Source: Bordetella parapertussis (GTDB lineage Bacteria; Pseudomonadota; Gammaproteobacteria; Burkholderiales; Casimicrobiaceae). Taken from it: a DNA stretch of 64,000 nucleotides. Under the pieces are notes generated by a model. It was not told where the DNA came from. It did not search any database and worked only from the letters and a program-made list of their open reading frames with translations. Positions 15,677-29,651 of the stretch are shown here, piece after piece (position 1 is the first letter of the stretch; each line of letters starts with the position of its first letter). The DNA lies in NCBI GenBank assembly GCA_943331295.2, contig CALQLA020000004.1, positions 62,001 through 126,000 of the forward strand, given 5' to 3'. The position numbers and the translations under genes are program-made.

Positions 15677-17563
15677 TCAGGCCGGGTGGATGGACGGTGC
15701 GGCGTCCGGCGGCGGCGTGGCTCCGGGCGTCGACGAGCCGGCCGACGACTGGGTCGGCTTCGGCGGCCGCGGCGGCTTGCCGGACATGATGTCGTCGATC
15801 TGGTCGGCGTCGATCGTCTCGAGGTCGAGCAGCGCCTGCGCCATGGCCTCGACCTTGCCGCGGTTGTCCTCGATCAGCTTGCGCGCGACCGAGTACTGCG
15901 TGTCGATGATCTTGCGAATCTCGTTGTCGACCTTGCGCATCGTGTCTTCGGACATGTTGACGGTGCGCGTGATCGACCGGCCGAGGAACACCTCGCCCTC
16001 GTTCTCGCCGTAGACCATCGGGCCCAGCACGTCGGACATGCCGTAGCGCGTGACCATCGCCCGCGCCATGTCGGTGGCGCGCTCGAAGTCGTTCGAGGCG
16101 CCGGTGGTCATCTGGTTCATGAAGATCTCTTCGGCGATGCGGCCGCCGAACAGCACCGCGATCACGTTGAGCATGTGCGCGCGGTCCATGCTGTAGCGGT
16201 CCGCAACCGGCAGCTGCATCGTGACGCCCAGCGCCCGGCCGCGCGGGATGATCGTGACCTTGTGCACCGGGTCGGTCTTGGGCAAGAGGCGCGCGACGAT
16301 CGCGTGGCCGGACTCGTGGAACGCAGTGTTCTTGCGCTCCTCCTCGGGCATCACGATCGAGCGCCGCTCGGCGCCCATGATGATCTTGTCCTTCGCCATC
16401 TCGAAATCTTCCATGTCGACGAGGCGCTTGTTGCGGCGCGCCGCGAACAGCGCGGCCTCGTTGACGAGGTTGGCGAGGTCGGCGCCCGAGAAGCCTGGCG
16501 TGCCGCGCGCGATGACCTCGGCCTTGACGTCGCCGGCCATCGGCACCTTGCGCATGTGGACGAGCAGGATCTGCTCGCGGCCGCGGATGTCGGGCAGGGG
16601 CACCACGACCTGCCGGTCGAAGCGGCCCGGGCGCATCAGCGCGGGGTCGAGCACGTCCGGGCGGTTGGTCGCGGCGATGATGATCACGCCGGCATTGCCC
16701 TCGAAGCCGTCCATCTCGACCAGCAGCTGGTTCAGCGTCTGCTCGCGCTCGTCGTTGCCGCCGCCCAGCCCCGCGCCGCGCTGGCGGCCCACGGCGTCGA
16801 TTTCGTCGATGAACACGATGCACGGCGCGCTCTTCTTCGCCTGCTCGAACATGTCGCGCACGCGGGCCGCACCGACGCCGACGAACATCTCGACGAAGTC
16901 GGAGCCGGAGATCGAGAAGAACGGAACCTTCGCCTCGCCGGCGATCGCCTTGGCGAGGAGAGTCTTGCCGGTGCCCGGCGAACCGACCATCAGCACGCCG
17001 CGCGGAATGCGCCCGCCCAGCTTCTGGAACTTGGAGGGGTCGCGGAGGAACTCGACCAGTTCGCTCACTTCCTCCTTGGCCTCGTCGCAGCCGGCGACGT
17101 CGGCGAAGGTGATCGTGTTGTTGGCCTCGTCCAGCATCTTGGCCTTGCTCTTGCCGAAGCTGAACGCGCCGCCGCGGCCGCCGCCCTGCATCTGCCGCAT
17201 GAAGAAGATCCACACGCCGATCAGGAGCAGCATCGGGAACCACGAGATGAACACCTGCGCGAGGAACGACTGCTCCTCGTCGGGCTTGGCCTCGACCTTG
17301 ACGCCGTACTTGACGAGGTCGCCGACCATCCAGATGTCGCCGGGGCTGTACGTGACGAAGCGCTTCTTGTCCGTGGAGGTCCACTTGATCGAGCGCCCCT
17401 CGACCGACGCCGATTCGACGCGGCCGGTCTTGGCCTGTTCCATGAACTCGGAATAGGGGATCGTGTCCTTCGAGGTCTGCCGCGAGTCGAACTGCTTGAC
17501 CACGGTCAACACGACCAGCCCGATCACGAGCCAGATGCCAACATTCTTGAGCAGGTTGTTCAA
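15677..17563 (-). CDS. ftsH: ATP-dependent zinc metalloprotease FtsH
   Basis: The product is 628 aa. It is a membrane-anchored AAA+ protease that degrades unassembled membrane proteins and regulators. The first transmembrane segment is [15 protein letters not shown] and the second is near residues 100-120 ([15 protein letters not shown]). The Walker A motif is [13 protein letters not shown] and Walker B is [12 protein letters not shown]. The zinc site is HESGH. The start was set at a TTG ([11 protein letters not shown]) because caggag sits just upstream of it and NNLLKN is the usual N-terminus; the track start TTG is 18 nt earlier with no such site. It lies between rlmE and folP. Confidence 0.96.
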   Translation of the reverse strand: MNNLLKNVGIWLVIGLVVLTVVKQFDSRQTSKDTIPYSEFMEQAKTGRVESASVEGRSIKWTSTDKKRFVTYSPGDIWMVGDLVKYGVKVEAKPDEEQSFLAQVFISWFPMLLLIGVWIFFMRQMQGGGRGGAFSFGKSKAKMLDEANNTITFADVAGCDEAKEEVSELVEFLRDPSKFQKLGGRIPRGVLMVGSPGTGKTLLAKAIAGEAKVPFFSISGSDFVEMFVGVGAARVRDMFEQAKKSAPCIVFIDEIDAVGRQRGAGLGGGNDEREQTLNQLLVEMDGFEGNAGVIIIAATNRPDVLDPALMRPGRFDRQVVVPLPDIRGREQILLVHMRKVPMAGDVKAEVIARGTPGFSGADLANLVNEAALFAARRNKRLVDMEDFEMAKDKIIMGAERRSIVMPEEERKNTAFHESGHAIVARLLPKTDPVHKVTIIPRGRALGVTMQLPVADRYSMDRAHMLNVIAVLFGGRIAEEIFMNQMTTGASNDFERATDMARAMVTRYGMSDVLGPMVYGENEGEVFLGRSITRTVNMSEDTMRKVDNEIRKIIDTQYSVARKLIEDNRGKVEAMAQALLDLETIDADQIDDIMSGKPPRPPKPTQSSAGSSTPGATPPPDAAPSIHPA

Positions 17564-17749
17564 AGTCGCTCCTGACGGCAAAAGCAGCGGGCTGCCGTTT
17601 GACCCGTTGATGCGGGAAGCTCCGCCTCCGCCGCCCCCGCGTGTCGCGAGGCGCTCCAGAGAGACAAAGACCCAACTTTACATTGTAGACCCTTGGCAAC
17701 CGGTCAACCAGTCGCCATTTCAAGAACCGTCGCCGTCCGGCGACAGGCA
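17564..17749. other. rlmE-ftsH spacer
   Basis: A spacer of 186 bp with relatively low GC in the middle (actttacattgtagaccctt). It could hold a promoter for ftsH on the minus strand, but no convincing hexamer pair is seen. No gene was found. Confidence 0.35.
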
Positions 17750-18433
17750 TCAGTCGTCGGCCGGCCAATCTCCATCTTCCGCCGTTCCGGCCGCCGCCGC
17801 CTTCATCCGCTTGGCCACCAGGTAGACCTCCCGGCTGCGGTCGCGGGAGGCCTTCGGCTTCCGGACGTAGACCTTCTCGAATCCCTGCTCCAGCGACCGC
17901 TGGAATTCGGCGAAACCGCCGCCCTGGAAGGCTTTGACGACCAGATCGCCGCCGGGTTGCAGCCACGACCGGGAAAATTCGTACGCCAGGTCGCCCAGAT
18001 GCACCGACCGCGCCTGGTCGGCCGATTCCACACCCGACAGATTGGGGGCGAGGTCCGAAACCACAAGGTCGACCTTGGCGCCTTCGAGCGCGGCCTCGAC
18101 TGCGGCGAGCCCCTCCGGCTCGCGGAAATCCCCCTGGATGAACGTCACGCCGCGGACGGGGTCCATCGGGAGCAGGTCGATGGCGACGACCCGGGCCGCG
18201 GGCCCCAGTCGCTCGCGCAGCACCTGCGTCCAGCTCCCGGGCGCCGAGCCCAGGTCCACGACGCGCATCCCGGGGCGGAAGAGGCGGTCCTTCTCGGCCA
18301 GCTCCAGCAGCTTGAAGGCGGCGCGCGACCGGTAGCCCAGGCGGGTTGCCTCCTTCACGTAGTGGTCGTTGACGTGCTCCTGGACCCACGCCTTGACGAA
18401 TTTGTGCTTCTTGGTTGCTTTTGGCCCGGCCAT
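17750..18433 (-). CDS. rlmE: 23S rRNA 2'-O-ribose U2552 methyltransferase RlmE (FtsJ)
   Basis: The product is 227 aa. It uses SAM to methylate U2552 in the ribosomal A-loop, a late step of 50S maturation. The basic N-terminus reads [20 protein letters not shown]. The SAM motif is [38 protein letters not shown] follows, and the K-D-K-E tetrad region includes [10 protein letters not shown] and [14 protein letters not shown]. The ATG at 18433 excludes the artefactual N-terminal extension in the track. It is divergent from yhbY, another ribosome-assembly gene, with about 120 bp between them. Confidence 0.96.
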   Translation of the reverse strand: MAGPKATKKHKFVKAWVQEHVNDHYVKEATRLGYRSRAAFKLLELAEKDRLFRPGMRVVDLGSAPGSWTQVLRERLGPAARVVAIDLLPMDPVRGVTFIQGDFREPEGLAAVEAALEGAKVDLVVSDLAPNLSGVESADQARSVHLGDLAYEFSRSWLQPGGDLVVKAFQGGGFAEFQRSLEQGFEKVYVRKPKASRDRSREVYLVAKRMKAAAAGTAEDGDWPADD

Positions 18434-18556
18434 GGTCGTTTCGCTGCGCTGTTTCCGGTGCCGCGACGGGCCCCCTGGGCACCCGACCGGCGAATTTTGG
18501 TGTGGAATGGGGCGCCCGGACCGCCGGCATGCCCCGCCCCACGGTACCATACGCGG

Positions 18557-19402
18557 ATGAAAAGCCTGATACCTGCCGAACGGCGCGAACTGCGCGCCAA
18601 GGCGCACCACCTCAATCCGGTCGTGACGATCGGCCAGCACGGACTGACGCCGGCGGTGCTGCACGAGATCGACGTTGCCCTGAAGGCGCACGAACTCATC
18701 AAGATCCGCGTGTTCGGCGACGAGCGCGAAGCGCGCGCGACGCTGCTGCAGCAGATCTGCGAGCAGATGGACGCGGTGCCGGTCCAGCATCTCGGCAAGA
18801 TCCTGACCGTGTGGCGGCCCGCGCCGGCGCCCGAAAAGGTCGAGCGCGCGCCGCGTGCGGCGCGCACGCCCAGGAGCCGCCCCGCCGAGAAACCGGCGGG
18901 CGCCTCGCCGTCGCCGGCACGCCGGCGCGCGAACGGCCAGAAAGCCAAGCCGGAGCGCAAGCGCGCGCCCGCGAGCGCCAAAGGGCCGTTCGAGCCGGGC
19001 AAGCGGGTCTTGCGCGGCAGCGCCTTCGGCGACAGCGAGCGGCCGCCGCGCGCGGCCCCGGCCGGCAGCGCCAAGCGGCCACCCCGGTCCGACCGCGGCA
19101 CGCCGGATGACCGGCCGCCGCGCACCGGCGCGGCGGGGGCTGGCAGCCGGCCGCCGCGGCAGGATCGCGGCAAGGCCGACGACCGGGCACCGCGTGCCGG
19201 CGGCTTCGGCGCCGCCAAGCGGCCGCCGCGCGCCGGGTCGGCCGCGGCGCCGGACGCAAGGCCGGATGCCAGGCGCCGGGGTCCGAATGCGCGCACTGCC
19301 GCGCCCGCCGCCGGCACGAACCGGCGCCGGACGCGCGACGCGGCGCCGGACGCGGGTGGCGATGCCACGCCGGCAGTGCGCCGCCGCCGCCGGACGTCTT
19401 AG
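18557..19402 (+). CDS. yhbY: YhbY/CRM-domain RNA-binding protein with long basic tail
   Basis: The product is 281 aa. The first 95 residues are a complete CRM/YhbY domain ([20 protein letters not shown]-like start, [31 protein letters not shown]). YhbY binds the pre-50S ribosomal particle. The rest, about 185 residues, is a disordered Arg/Pro/Ala-rich extension with repeated PPR-type units ([40 protein letters not shown]). Most YhbY proteins end near 100 aa, so the tail almost triples the length. It starts at the ATG at 18557 and is divergent from rlmE. The tail probably increases RNA binding; that is inference. Confidence 0.9.
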   Translation: MKSLIPAERRELRAKAHHLNPVVTIGQHGLTPAVLHEIDVALKAHELIKIRVFGDEREARATLLQQICEQMDAVPVQHLGKILTVWRPAPAPEKVERAPRAARTPRSRPAEKPAGASPSPARRRANGQKAKPERKRAPASAKGPFEPGKRVLRGSAFGDSERPPRAAPAGSAKRPPRSDRGTPDDRPPRTGAAGAGSRPPRQDRGKADDRAPRAGGFGAAKRPPRAGSAAAPDARPDARRRGPNARTAAPAAGTNRRRTRDAAPDAGGDATPAVRRRRRTS

Positions 19403-19472
19403 CGCAACAGGGGGTCTGCCGGCCGCGATCAGCGGGCGGCGGAGAGCGCGGAGGGGCGTGGCCTGCCCGTCG

Positions 19473-19949
19473 TCACTCGTAGCGGACGGCGAGGATCTCG
19501 TACTCGCGCGCGCCGCCGGGCGCGCGCACCTCGGCGATGTCGCCTTCGCTCTTGCCGATCAGCGCGCGCGCGACCGGCGAGCTGATCGACACCTTGCCGT
19601 GCTTCAGGTCGGCTTCGTCCTCGCCGACGATCTGGTAGGTGACCTTGTCGCCGCGCCCGGTGTCGCAGATGTCGACGATCGCGCCGAAGACCACGCGCCC
19701 GTCGGCGTCGAGCGCCGCCGGGTCGATGACCTGCGCATTGGCGAGCTTGCTCTCGACCTCGGCGATGCGGCCCTCGATGAAGCCCTGGCGTTCCTTCGCC
19801 GCATCGTAGTCGGCGTTCTCGGACAGGTCGCCATGCGAGCGCGCCTCGGCGATCGCGCGGATCACGTCCGGGCGCTCGACCGTCTTCAGGCGGTGCAGCT
19901 CGGCCTTGAGGCGCTGCGCGCCGTTGACCGTCATCGGTACTTTGCTCAT
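19473..19949 (-). CDS. greA: Transcription elongation factor GreA
   Basis: The product is 158 aa. It rescues backtracked RNA polymerase by stimulating transcript cleavage. The N-terminal coiled coil includes [21 protein letters not shown] and the acidic tip [18 protein letters not shown]. The C-terminal FKBP-like domain includes [34 protein letters not shown]. The length is typical. It is the last gene of the carA-carB-greA run, 97 bp after carB, a common betaproteobacterial order. Confidence 0.97.
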   Translation of the reverse strand: MSKVPMTVNGAQRLKAELHRLKTVERPDVIRAIAEARSHGDLSENADYDAAKERQGFIEGRIAEVESKLANAQVIDPAALDADGRVVFGAIVDICDTGRGDKVTYQIVGEDEADLKHGKVSISSPVARALIGKSEGDIAEVRAPGGAREYEILAVRYE

Positions 19950-20046
19950 CGTTTCGCGGGGCCTGGTTGATCGATGCTGCGATCGTGGGGGAGAAGGACG
20001 CGGGGGTGGACCGGCAGACCGGCCGCGCCGCCCGCGCAGGCACAGC

Positions 20047-23253
<3,207 letters not shown>

Positions 23254-23258
23254 GGCGG

Positions 23259-24437
<1,179 letters not shown>

Positions 24438-24547
24438 GGCGGGCATCGGGTTGGGTTTGCGGCACGGCACGGCGCGGCCGCGCCGCGGCAACTTCGCATT
24501 CGGATCGAGCAACCGGACCACGCGTGCGCCAGGTCCGGACGTGCGAA

Positions 24548-24602
24548 GCGGGAACGTTCGCGCGAAGTCGCGACTGTTCCCGCCTTGTCGCCCCCGATTA
24601 TA
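24548..24602 (-). promoter_or_regulatory. carA promoter -10 box and leader hairpin
   Basis: On the minus strand a perfect TATAAT occupies 24597-24602. Just downstream in the transcript, gcgggaac and gttcccgc form an 8-bp stem (24548-24555 with 24576-24583) around a GC-rich loop that is partly self-complementary. The distance from the expected transcript start to the carA ATG is about 150 nt. Confidence 0.55.
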
Positions 24603-24651
24603 CCGGAGAGGGACCGGCCCCTTCAACCAACGCCCGCCGTGCCGGAGCGCG

Positions 24652-24729
24652 CCCGCGCCCGCCCGGCCGCCCGAAGGGCGCGGGCCCGCCCCCTTGGGGG
24701 GAGGCGCGCGCAGCGCGCTTCGGGGGCCC
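24652..24729. repeat. GC-rich hairpin repeat (family A, single copy)
   Basis: It shares with the 9.7-kb cluster the core gggggaggcgcgcgcagcgc followed by gcttcggggg, and the spacer ggccgcccgaagggcgcggg. It ends directly at the stop codon of the SDR gene, as the 9.7-kb cluster ends at yihY. Confidence 0.8.
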
Positions 24730-25503
24730 CTAATACGCGACGCTGAACCCCCCGTCGACGAACAGCACATGGCCGTTGACGTAGCTCGCGGCGTCGGACG
24801 CGAGGAACACGGCGGCGCCGGCGATCTCCGCGGTATCGCCCCAGCGCCCGGCCGGCGTCCGCCGCCGGACCCAGGCGTCGAACTCGGCGTCGGCCGTCAG
24901 CGCGGCGTTCATCGGCGTGGCGAAGAACCCCGGCGCGATGCCGTTCACCGCGATGCCGAACGGGGCCAGTTCGACCGCCAGCGCGCGGGTCAGCATCTGG
25001 ATGCCGCCCTTGCTGACGGCGTAGGGAACGATGTTCGGCCGCCCGATTTCGCTTGCCAGCGAGCAGATGTTGATGATCTTGCCGCGGCGGCGCGCCTTCA
25101 TTGCCGGGATCGCTGCGCGCGCGACGTGGAAGGGTCCGTCGAGGTTGATCGCGAGCAGCGCCCGCCACTGCTCGTCCGTGAACGCATCGAGCGGCTGGCG
25201 GCGGTTGACGCCCGCGTTGTTGACGACGATGTCGAGCGCGCCATGGGCGGCCTGGATCGCGTCGACGCCGGCCGTGGTGGCACCTGGGTCGCCGACGTCG
25301 AAGGCCGCGACGTGCACCTCGGCGCCCTCTTCGCGCAGCGCCGTGGCCGCGGCGGCGAGGCGCTCGGCATTGCGGCCGTTGAGCACGATCCGGGCGCCGG
25401 CGCGCGCGAGACCCTGCGCCATCGCGAAACCGAGGCCGACGCTCGACCCGGTGACGAGGGCAAGGCGGCCGGAGAGATCGAAGGGGTTGGCGGGCGTCGT
25501 CAC
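24730..25503 (-). CDS. SDR family NAD(P)-dependent oxidoreductase
   Basis: The product is 257 aa, a classical short-chain dehydrogenase/reductase. The cofactor motif is VTGSSVGLG (residues 18-26). NNAG is at about 93-96, the catalytic Ser lies in NICSLASE, and YAVSK carries the Tyr and Lys. The C-terminus ends in the usual [17 protein letters not shown]. The pattern [32 protein letters not shown] resembles gluconate 5-dehydrogenase/3-ketoacyl reductase-type SDRs; the substrate is not determinable. It lies between dapB and carA on the same strand, and a hairpin repeat abuts its 3' end. Confidence 0.9.
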   Translation of the reverse strand: MTTPANPFDLSGRLALVTGSSVGLGFAMAQGLARAGARIVLNGRNAERLAAAATALREEGAEVHVAAFDVGDPGATTAGVDAIQAAHGALDIVVNNAGVNRRQPLDAFTDEQWRALLAINLDGPFHVARAAIPAMKARRRGKIINICSLASEIGRPNIVPYAVSKGGIQMLTRALAVELAPFGIAVNGIAPGFFATPMNAALTADAEFDAWVRRRTPAGRWGDTAEIAGAAVFLASDAASYVNGHVLFVDGGFSVAY

Positions 25504-25570
25504 TCTGGGTCACCTCCGCGTTGCGCGCTGCGTCGTTCTCCGCCGGGACCGGGGCGGCCCGGAAGGCCCG

Positions 25571-26386
25571 TCAGCGCAGCCCGAGGACGTCCTGCATGTC
25601 GAACAGCCCGGGCTGCCCGCCCGCGCGCCGCGCGGCGACAAAGCCCGCGGCGCGCAGGGCGCCGGCCGCGAAGTTCTGCCGCGACGTGGCCTTGTGCGAA
25701 AGCTCGACCCGCTCGCCGGCGCCGGCGAAAATCACCGTGTGCTCGCCCACGACGTCGCCGCCGCGCAGCGTCGCGAAGCCGATCGTGCCGGGCTTCCGCT
25801 CGCCGGTGACGCCTTCGCGGGCGTACACGGCGCTGTCGGCAAGCGAGACGCCGGCACCCCGCGCCGCGGCCTCGCCTAAGCCCAGCGCGGTGCCGGACGG
25901 GGCGTCGACCTTGTGCTTGTGGTGCATTTCGACGATCTCGATGTCGAAGCCGGGGCCGAGCCCGCGGGCGGCGCTTTCGACCAGCTTCGCCAGCACCACC
26001 ACGCCCACGCTCATGTTGGGCGCGAACACGACGGGCACGGACCGCGCGAACGCGGCCAGCTGCGCCCTGTCGTCCGGCGACAGGCCGGTGGTGCCGACCA
26101 CCGCGGCCGTGCCGTGGCGGGCGCAGGCCGCAAGATGGGCCAGCGTGCCCTGGGGCCGGGTGAAGTCGATCAGCACGTCGGCGGCGGCAACGGCGGCGTC
26201 GATGTCGCAGCCTACGATCACCCCGGTGGCGCATCCGAACCGCTCGCCGGCGTCGCGTCCGATGCCGGCCGCGCCCGGCACATCCAGTGCCGCGGCCAGC
26301 GCGAAGCCGGGCGTGGCCAGCGTGGCTTCGATCAGCGCCTGACCCATGCGACCGCCGGCGCCGGCAATGGCGATGCTAGCGGCCAT
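25571..26386 (-). CDS. dapB: 4-hydroxy-tetrahydrodipicolinate reductase DapB
   Basis: The product is 271 aa. It reduces the DapA product in the lysine and diaminopimelate pathway. The NAD(P) motif is IAIAGAGGRMGQ near the N-terminus. VLIDFTRPQGTLAHL, VVGTTGLS, FAPNMSVGV and the catalytic/substrate region EIVEMHHKHKVDAPSGTAL follow. The start ATG overlaps the bamE stop by one base (TGATG), supporting this start over the track's upstream extension. The order bamE-dapB downstream of fur is common in betaproteobacteria. Confidence 0.96.
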   Translation of the reverse strand: MAASIAIAGAGGRMGQALIEATLATPGFALAAALDVPGAAGIGRDAGERFGCATGVIVGCDIDAAVAAADVLIDFTRPQGTLAHLAACARHGTAAVVGTTGLSPDDRAQLAAFARSVPVVFAPNMSVGVVVLAKLVESAARGLGPGFDIEIVEMHHKHKVDAPSGTALGLGEAAARGAGVSLADSAVYAREGVTGERKPGTIGFATLRGGDVVGEHTVIFAGAGERVELSHKATSRQNFAAGALRAAGFVAARRAGGQPGLFDMQDVLGLR

Positions 26387-26901
26387 CAATTGCGGAAGAT
26401 GTCGAGGAACCAGCCCAGGAAGCCCTTGTCGCTGTACGAAGGGTCCGGCGGCAGCGCCTTGCTCGCCGCGATCTTGTTCAGGGCCACCACCGACTGCGGC
26501 ATCTCGTCGCCCTCCCAGCGGGCGAGCTTGCCTTCGACGAAATAGACCGAGAAGTTGCGGTGCTCCTGCAGCCGCCCCTGGCGGGTGAACATGTAGACGT
26601 AGTCCCAGCGTTCGGGCCGGAACGGCGTCGTCATCAGCGGGGTGCCGAGGATCTGGCGCACCTGCTGCGGGGTCTGCCCCGCCTTCAGGCGGTCGACCTG
26701 GTCCTGGGCGAGGAAGTTGCCCTGGTTGATGTCGAGCCTGTAGACGCCGAAGTGGTCCATCACCGGCATGTATGTGCCCAGCACCGAGCAGCCGGCCAGC
26801 AGCGCACCGGCCAGCGCGAGGACCCCGGCCCGGACCGCGGCGCGAACCACAGGGGCGAAACGGCCTGCCCGGAGGCGACTGTGCATACGAATCGGGTCCA
26901 C
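26386..26901 (-). CDS. bamE: Outer membrane assembly lipoprotein BamE (OmlA/SmpA)
   Basis: The product is about 171 aa and carries a lipoprotein signal peptide. The hydrophobic stretch VLALAGALLAGC gives a lipobox LAGC with the lipidated Cys at about residue 38. The BamE fold is recognisable by INQGNFLAQDQVDRLKAGQTPQQVRQILGTPL and RWDYVYMFTR. The protein is part of the BAM complex that inserts beta-barrel proteins. Two ATGs (26901 and 26886) are possible starts. It is divergent from fur with a shared intergenic region. Confidence 0.94.
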   Translation of the reverse strand: MDPIRMHSRLRAGRFAPVVRAAVRAGVLALAGALLAGCSVLGTYMPVMDHFGVYRLDINQGNFLAQDQVDRLKAGQTPQQVRQILGTPLMTTPFRPERWDYVYMFTRQGRLQEHRNFSVYFVEGKLARWEGDEMPQSVVALNKIAASKALPPDPSYSDKGFLGWFLDIFRN

Positions 26902-26994
26902 GAATCTTTGAAAGCGGGGATGGGGAGGTTATTATAACCGTGCCGCGGCAACCGTCGCGCGGCACCTTCCACCCAGCCCGCGCGAGTGCCAACG
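26902..26994. promoter_or_regulatory. Divergent bamE/fur promoter region
   Basis: For fur on the plus strand, TTGAAA (26908-26913) and TATTAT (26930-26935) are spaced by 16 bp. On the minus strand the same AT-rich block reads TATAAT (26931-26936), a -10 candidate for bamE. The two promoters would overlap. No convincing Fur box was identified. Confidence 0.55.
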
Positions 26995-27444
26995 ATGAAC
27001 CAGCCGCATGACCTCAAGAACGCCGGGCTCAAGGCCACCGTGCCCCGGCGCAAGATCATCCAGCTGTTCGAGACCTCCAAGGTGCGGCACTTGACTGCCG
27101 AGGACGTCTACCGGCAGTTGCTCGCCGAGGACCTCGACATCGGCCTCGCCACCGTCTACCGCGTGCTGACGCAGTTCGAGCAGGCGGGCCTCCTGGTCCG
27201 CCACCATTTCGAATCGGGCAAGGCGGTGTTCGAACTCAACGAAGGGTCGCACCACGACCACCTCGTGTGCATCCAATGCGGGCGCGTCGAGGAATTCTAC
27301 GACTCCGAGATCGAGAAGCGGCAGTCCAGGATCGCGCGCGACCGCGGCTTCGTGATCACCGAGCACGCGCTCTACCTCTACGCCGAGTGCGTGAAGCCGA
27401 GTTGCCCGCATCGCAGCCTCGGGACCGAGGCCGGCAGCGACTAG
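26995..27444 (+). CDS. fur: Ferric uptake regulator Fur
   Basis: The product is 149 aa, a dimeric metal-sensing repressor of iron uptake genes. The N-terminal winged helix includes [15 protein letters not shown] and the recognition helix [20 protein letters not shown]. Metal site residues are visible in [14 protein letters not shown], with a second cysteine pair at CVKPSC. The ATG at 26995 (MNQPHDL) is preferred over the GTG at 26986. The family length is normal. It is convergent with murJ, with only 5 bp between the stops. Confidence 0.97.
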   Translation: MNQPHDLKNAGLKATVPRRKIIQLFETSKVRHLTAEDVYRQLLAEDLDIGLATVYRVLTQFEQAGLLVRHHFESGKAVFELNEGSHHDHLVCIQCGRVEEFYDSEIEKRQSRIARDRGFVITEHALYLYAECVKPSCPHRSLGTEAGSD

Positions 27445-27449
27445 CACCG

Positions 27450-28997
27450 TCATTGCCCGCCGGCGCCGTCCGTGCGGTTGAAGTCGGCGAGGCGGAATCC
27501 CAGCAGCCACAGCGCGCCGAGATACGCGATGCCGCCCGCGGCGATCACCGCGGCAAGACGCCCGGCTTTCGCCCACAGCCCGCCTTCCAGCCAGAACGGC
27601 GCGGGACCGGCAGCCGGCACCAGCACGAGCGCCAGCACGAACAGCGCCACGACGAGCTTAGACAGGAACATGAGCCACCCCGGAGCCGGCGTGTAGATGC
27701 CGCGCTTCCGGAGGAACCAGAACAGCAGCGCGGCATTGAGGCAGGCGCCGATGGACGTCGACAGCGTCAGCCCGGCGTGCCCCAGCGGCACCATCAGCAG
27801 CAGCGCGAAGCACTGCGCGACCAGCACGGTGACGAACGCGATCTTCACCGGCGTCTTCAGGATCTGGCGGGCATAGAACCCGGGCGCCAGGATCTTGACC
27901 AGGATGAGGCCCAGCAGGCCGACGCTGTAGCCCAGCAGGGCGGCGCGCGTCTGCACCACGTCGTTGACGGTGAAGCGGCCGTACTGGTAGAGCGTGGAGA
28001 CGAGCGGCAGCGCGAGGATCCACAGGGCGACCGCCGCGGGCAGCGCGAGCATGAAGGCGAGCCGCAGGCCCCAGTCGAGCAGCGACGAGTAGTCCTCCGG
28101 CCTGGCATCGGCGTGGTGCTTCGCGAGCGTCGGCAGCAGCACGGTGCCGAGCGCGACGCCGAGCAGCGCGCTCGGGAACTCCATCAGGCGGTCCGCGTAG
28201 GTAATCCACGAGATGCGGCCGTCGCCCAGCGACGCCGCCAGCTGGGTGTTGATCAGCGCGGAAATCTGCGCGGCCGACACGCCGATGACGGCCGGCCCCA
28301 TCGCGACCAGCACCCGTCGCACGCCCGGGTCGCGCCAGTCGAAGCGAGGCCGCGGCAGCATCCCGATCGACATCAGCGGCCGGATCTGCAGCGCCAGCTG
28401 GGCGATGCCGCCGATGAACACGCCCCAAGCCAGCGCCTTGATCGGCGGATTGAAATAGGGCGCGAGGAACAGCGCGCTGCCGATGATCGAGAGGTTGAGC
28501 AGCACCGGCGTGACCGCGGGGATCGCGAACAGCCGGTAGACGTTGAGGATTCCGCCGGCGAGCGACACCAGCGACACGAACAGGATGTACGGGAAGACGA
28601 CCCGGATCAGCTCGGCGGTCAGCTCGACCTTGCCCGGCGTGTTCTTGAAGCCGTCCGCGAGCGCGTAGACGAGCCACGGCGCGGCGAGCACCCCGGCGAT
28701 CGTCAGCACGAGCAGCACCAGCGCCAGCAGCGTGCCGACCCGGCCGACCAGCGCCTGGGTCTCGGCCTCGCCGCGCTGCCGGCGGTACTCGGCGAAGATG
28801 GGCACGAAGGCCTGCGCGAACGCGCCCTCGGCGAACAGCCGGCGCAGGATGTTGGGCAGGCGGAATGCCGCCTCGAAGGCATCCATCTGCAGCCCGGCGC
28901 CGAAGGCGGTGGCCTTGAGGCTCTCGCGGGCAAGCCCGGTGATCCGCGACAGCAGGGTCATCCCGCTGACGGTGGACAGCGACTTGAGGAGGCTCAT
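27450..28997 (-). CDS. murJ: Lipid II flippase MurJ (MviN)
   Basis: The product is 515 aa with about 14 transmembrane segments. It moves lipid II across the inner membrane for peptidoglycan assembly. The start [23 protein letters not shown] is the family signature, followed by [30 protein letters not shown]. The basic and acidic residues of the central cavity region (for example [28 protein letters not shown]) are present. Length and hydropathy are as expected. It is divergent from rpsT. Confidence 0.96.
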   Translation of the reverse strand: MSLLKSLSTVSGMTLLSRITGLARESLKATAFGAGLQMDAFEAAFRLPNILRRLFAEGAFAQAFVPIFAEYRRQRGEAETQALVGRVGTLLALVLLVLTIAGVLAAPWLVYALADGFKNTPGKVELTAELIRVVFPYILFVSLVSLAGGILNVYRLFAIPAVTPVLLNLSIIGSALFLAPYFNPPIKALAWGVFIGGIAQLALQIRPLMSIGMLPRPRFDWRDPGVRRVLVAMGPAVIGVSAAQISALINTQLAASLGDGRISWITYADRLMEFPSALLGVALGTVLLPTLAKHHADARPEDYSSLLDWGLRLAFMLALPAAVALWILALPLVSTLYQYGRFTVNDVVQTRAALLGYSVGLLGLILVKILAPGFYARQILKTPVKIAFVTVLVAQCFALLLMVPLGHAGLTLSTSIGACLNAALLFWFLRKRGIYTPAPGWLMFLSKLVVALFVLALVLVPAAGPAPFWLEGGLWAKAGRLAAVIAAGGIAYLGALWLLGFRLADFNRTDGAGGQ

Positions 28998-29066
28998 TCT
29001 CGGGCGGGGGAACCGGGGACGGGGCGCAGAACGCAGGGGAGGAAAGCGGATTTCCCCGAGCCGGTC

Positions 29067-29095
29067 TTGCCCGGGCGGCGAAAAACGGCTATTAT
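29067..29095 (+). promoter_or_regulatory. rpsT promoter
   Basis: TTGCCC (29067-29072) and TATTAT (29090-29095) are separated by 17 bp. They lie about 50 bp before the rpsT ATG and form a good sigma-70-like promoter for a highly expressed ribosomal protein gene. Confidence 0.6.
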
Positions 29096-29147
29096 GCGCG
29101 GTCTTTCTCGGCTACTCCAGAACCAGAACCCCCAAGGATTTCGATTC

Positions 29148-29411
29148 ATGGCTAACAGTGCCCAAGCCCGCAAGCGTGCCCGCCAGGCGGAAGAAACCCG
29201 CCAGCACAATGCGAGCCTCAAGTCGACGTTGCGTACCGCGGTCAAGAAGGTGAAGAAGGCGATCGCCAGCGGCGACAAGGCTGCCGCAACCGCCCAGTTC
29301 ATCGCCTCGCAGGCGGTGATCGATCGCATCGCGGACAAGAAGATCGTCCACAAGAACACGGCGTCGCGGACCAAGTCGCGGCTCGTCAGCGCGATCAAGG
29401 CGCTCGCCTAG
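29148..29411 (+). CDS. rpsT: 30S ribosomal protein S20
   Basis: The product is 87 aa and highly basic. It is a primary 16S rRNA-binding protein of the small subunit. It begins [21 protein letters not shown] and contains [19 protein letters not shown] and [18 protein letters not shown], all family-typical. The track ORF from 27267 runs through unrelated sequence in the same frame and is artefactual before this ATG. A rho-independent terminator follows about 80 bp after the stop. Confidence 0.98.
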   Translation: MANSAQARKRARQAEETRQHNASLKSTLRTAVKKVKKAIASGDKAAATAQFIASQAVIDRIADKKIVHKNTASRTKSRLVSAIKALA

Positions 29412-29492
29412 GTTCCTCCGCGCGGCGGGTAGCAGGCGCCGGCAGTACCGCAGGGAAGCAGGCAGCAGGAAAAGCAGCAGGCAGGAAAACGG

Positions 29493-29525
29493 CAAGGGGC
29501 GCCCGACCGGCGCCCTTTCGTTTTG
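29493..29525 (+). terminator. Rho-independent terminator after rpsT
   Basis: aaggggcgcc pairs with ggcgcccttt around a short gacc-type loop. The T-rich tail ttcgtttt follows. The position is consistent with ending the monocistronic rpsT transcript. Confidence 0.75.
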
Positions 29526-29651
29526 CCCCGGCGGCCCGGCTTCGCGCCACGGGCACGCCCCCGGAAGCGCAGGCCCGGCGTGCTAGTATTTCCCTTTGCA
29601 TGAGGCAGTCGGCGCGCCGGTTAAGAGCCGCCGCCCGCGCGAAAGACCCCC

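Noticed and set aside
26902-26994. Fur box in the fur/bamE intergenic region
   Set aside because: No match to the 19-bp Fur palindrome (GATAATGATwATCATTATC-like) was found; only promoter-like AT blocks are present.
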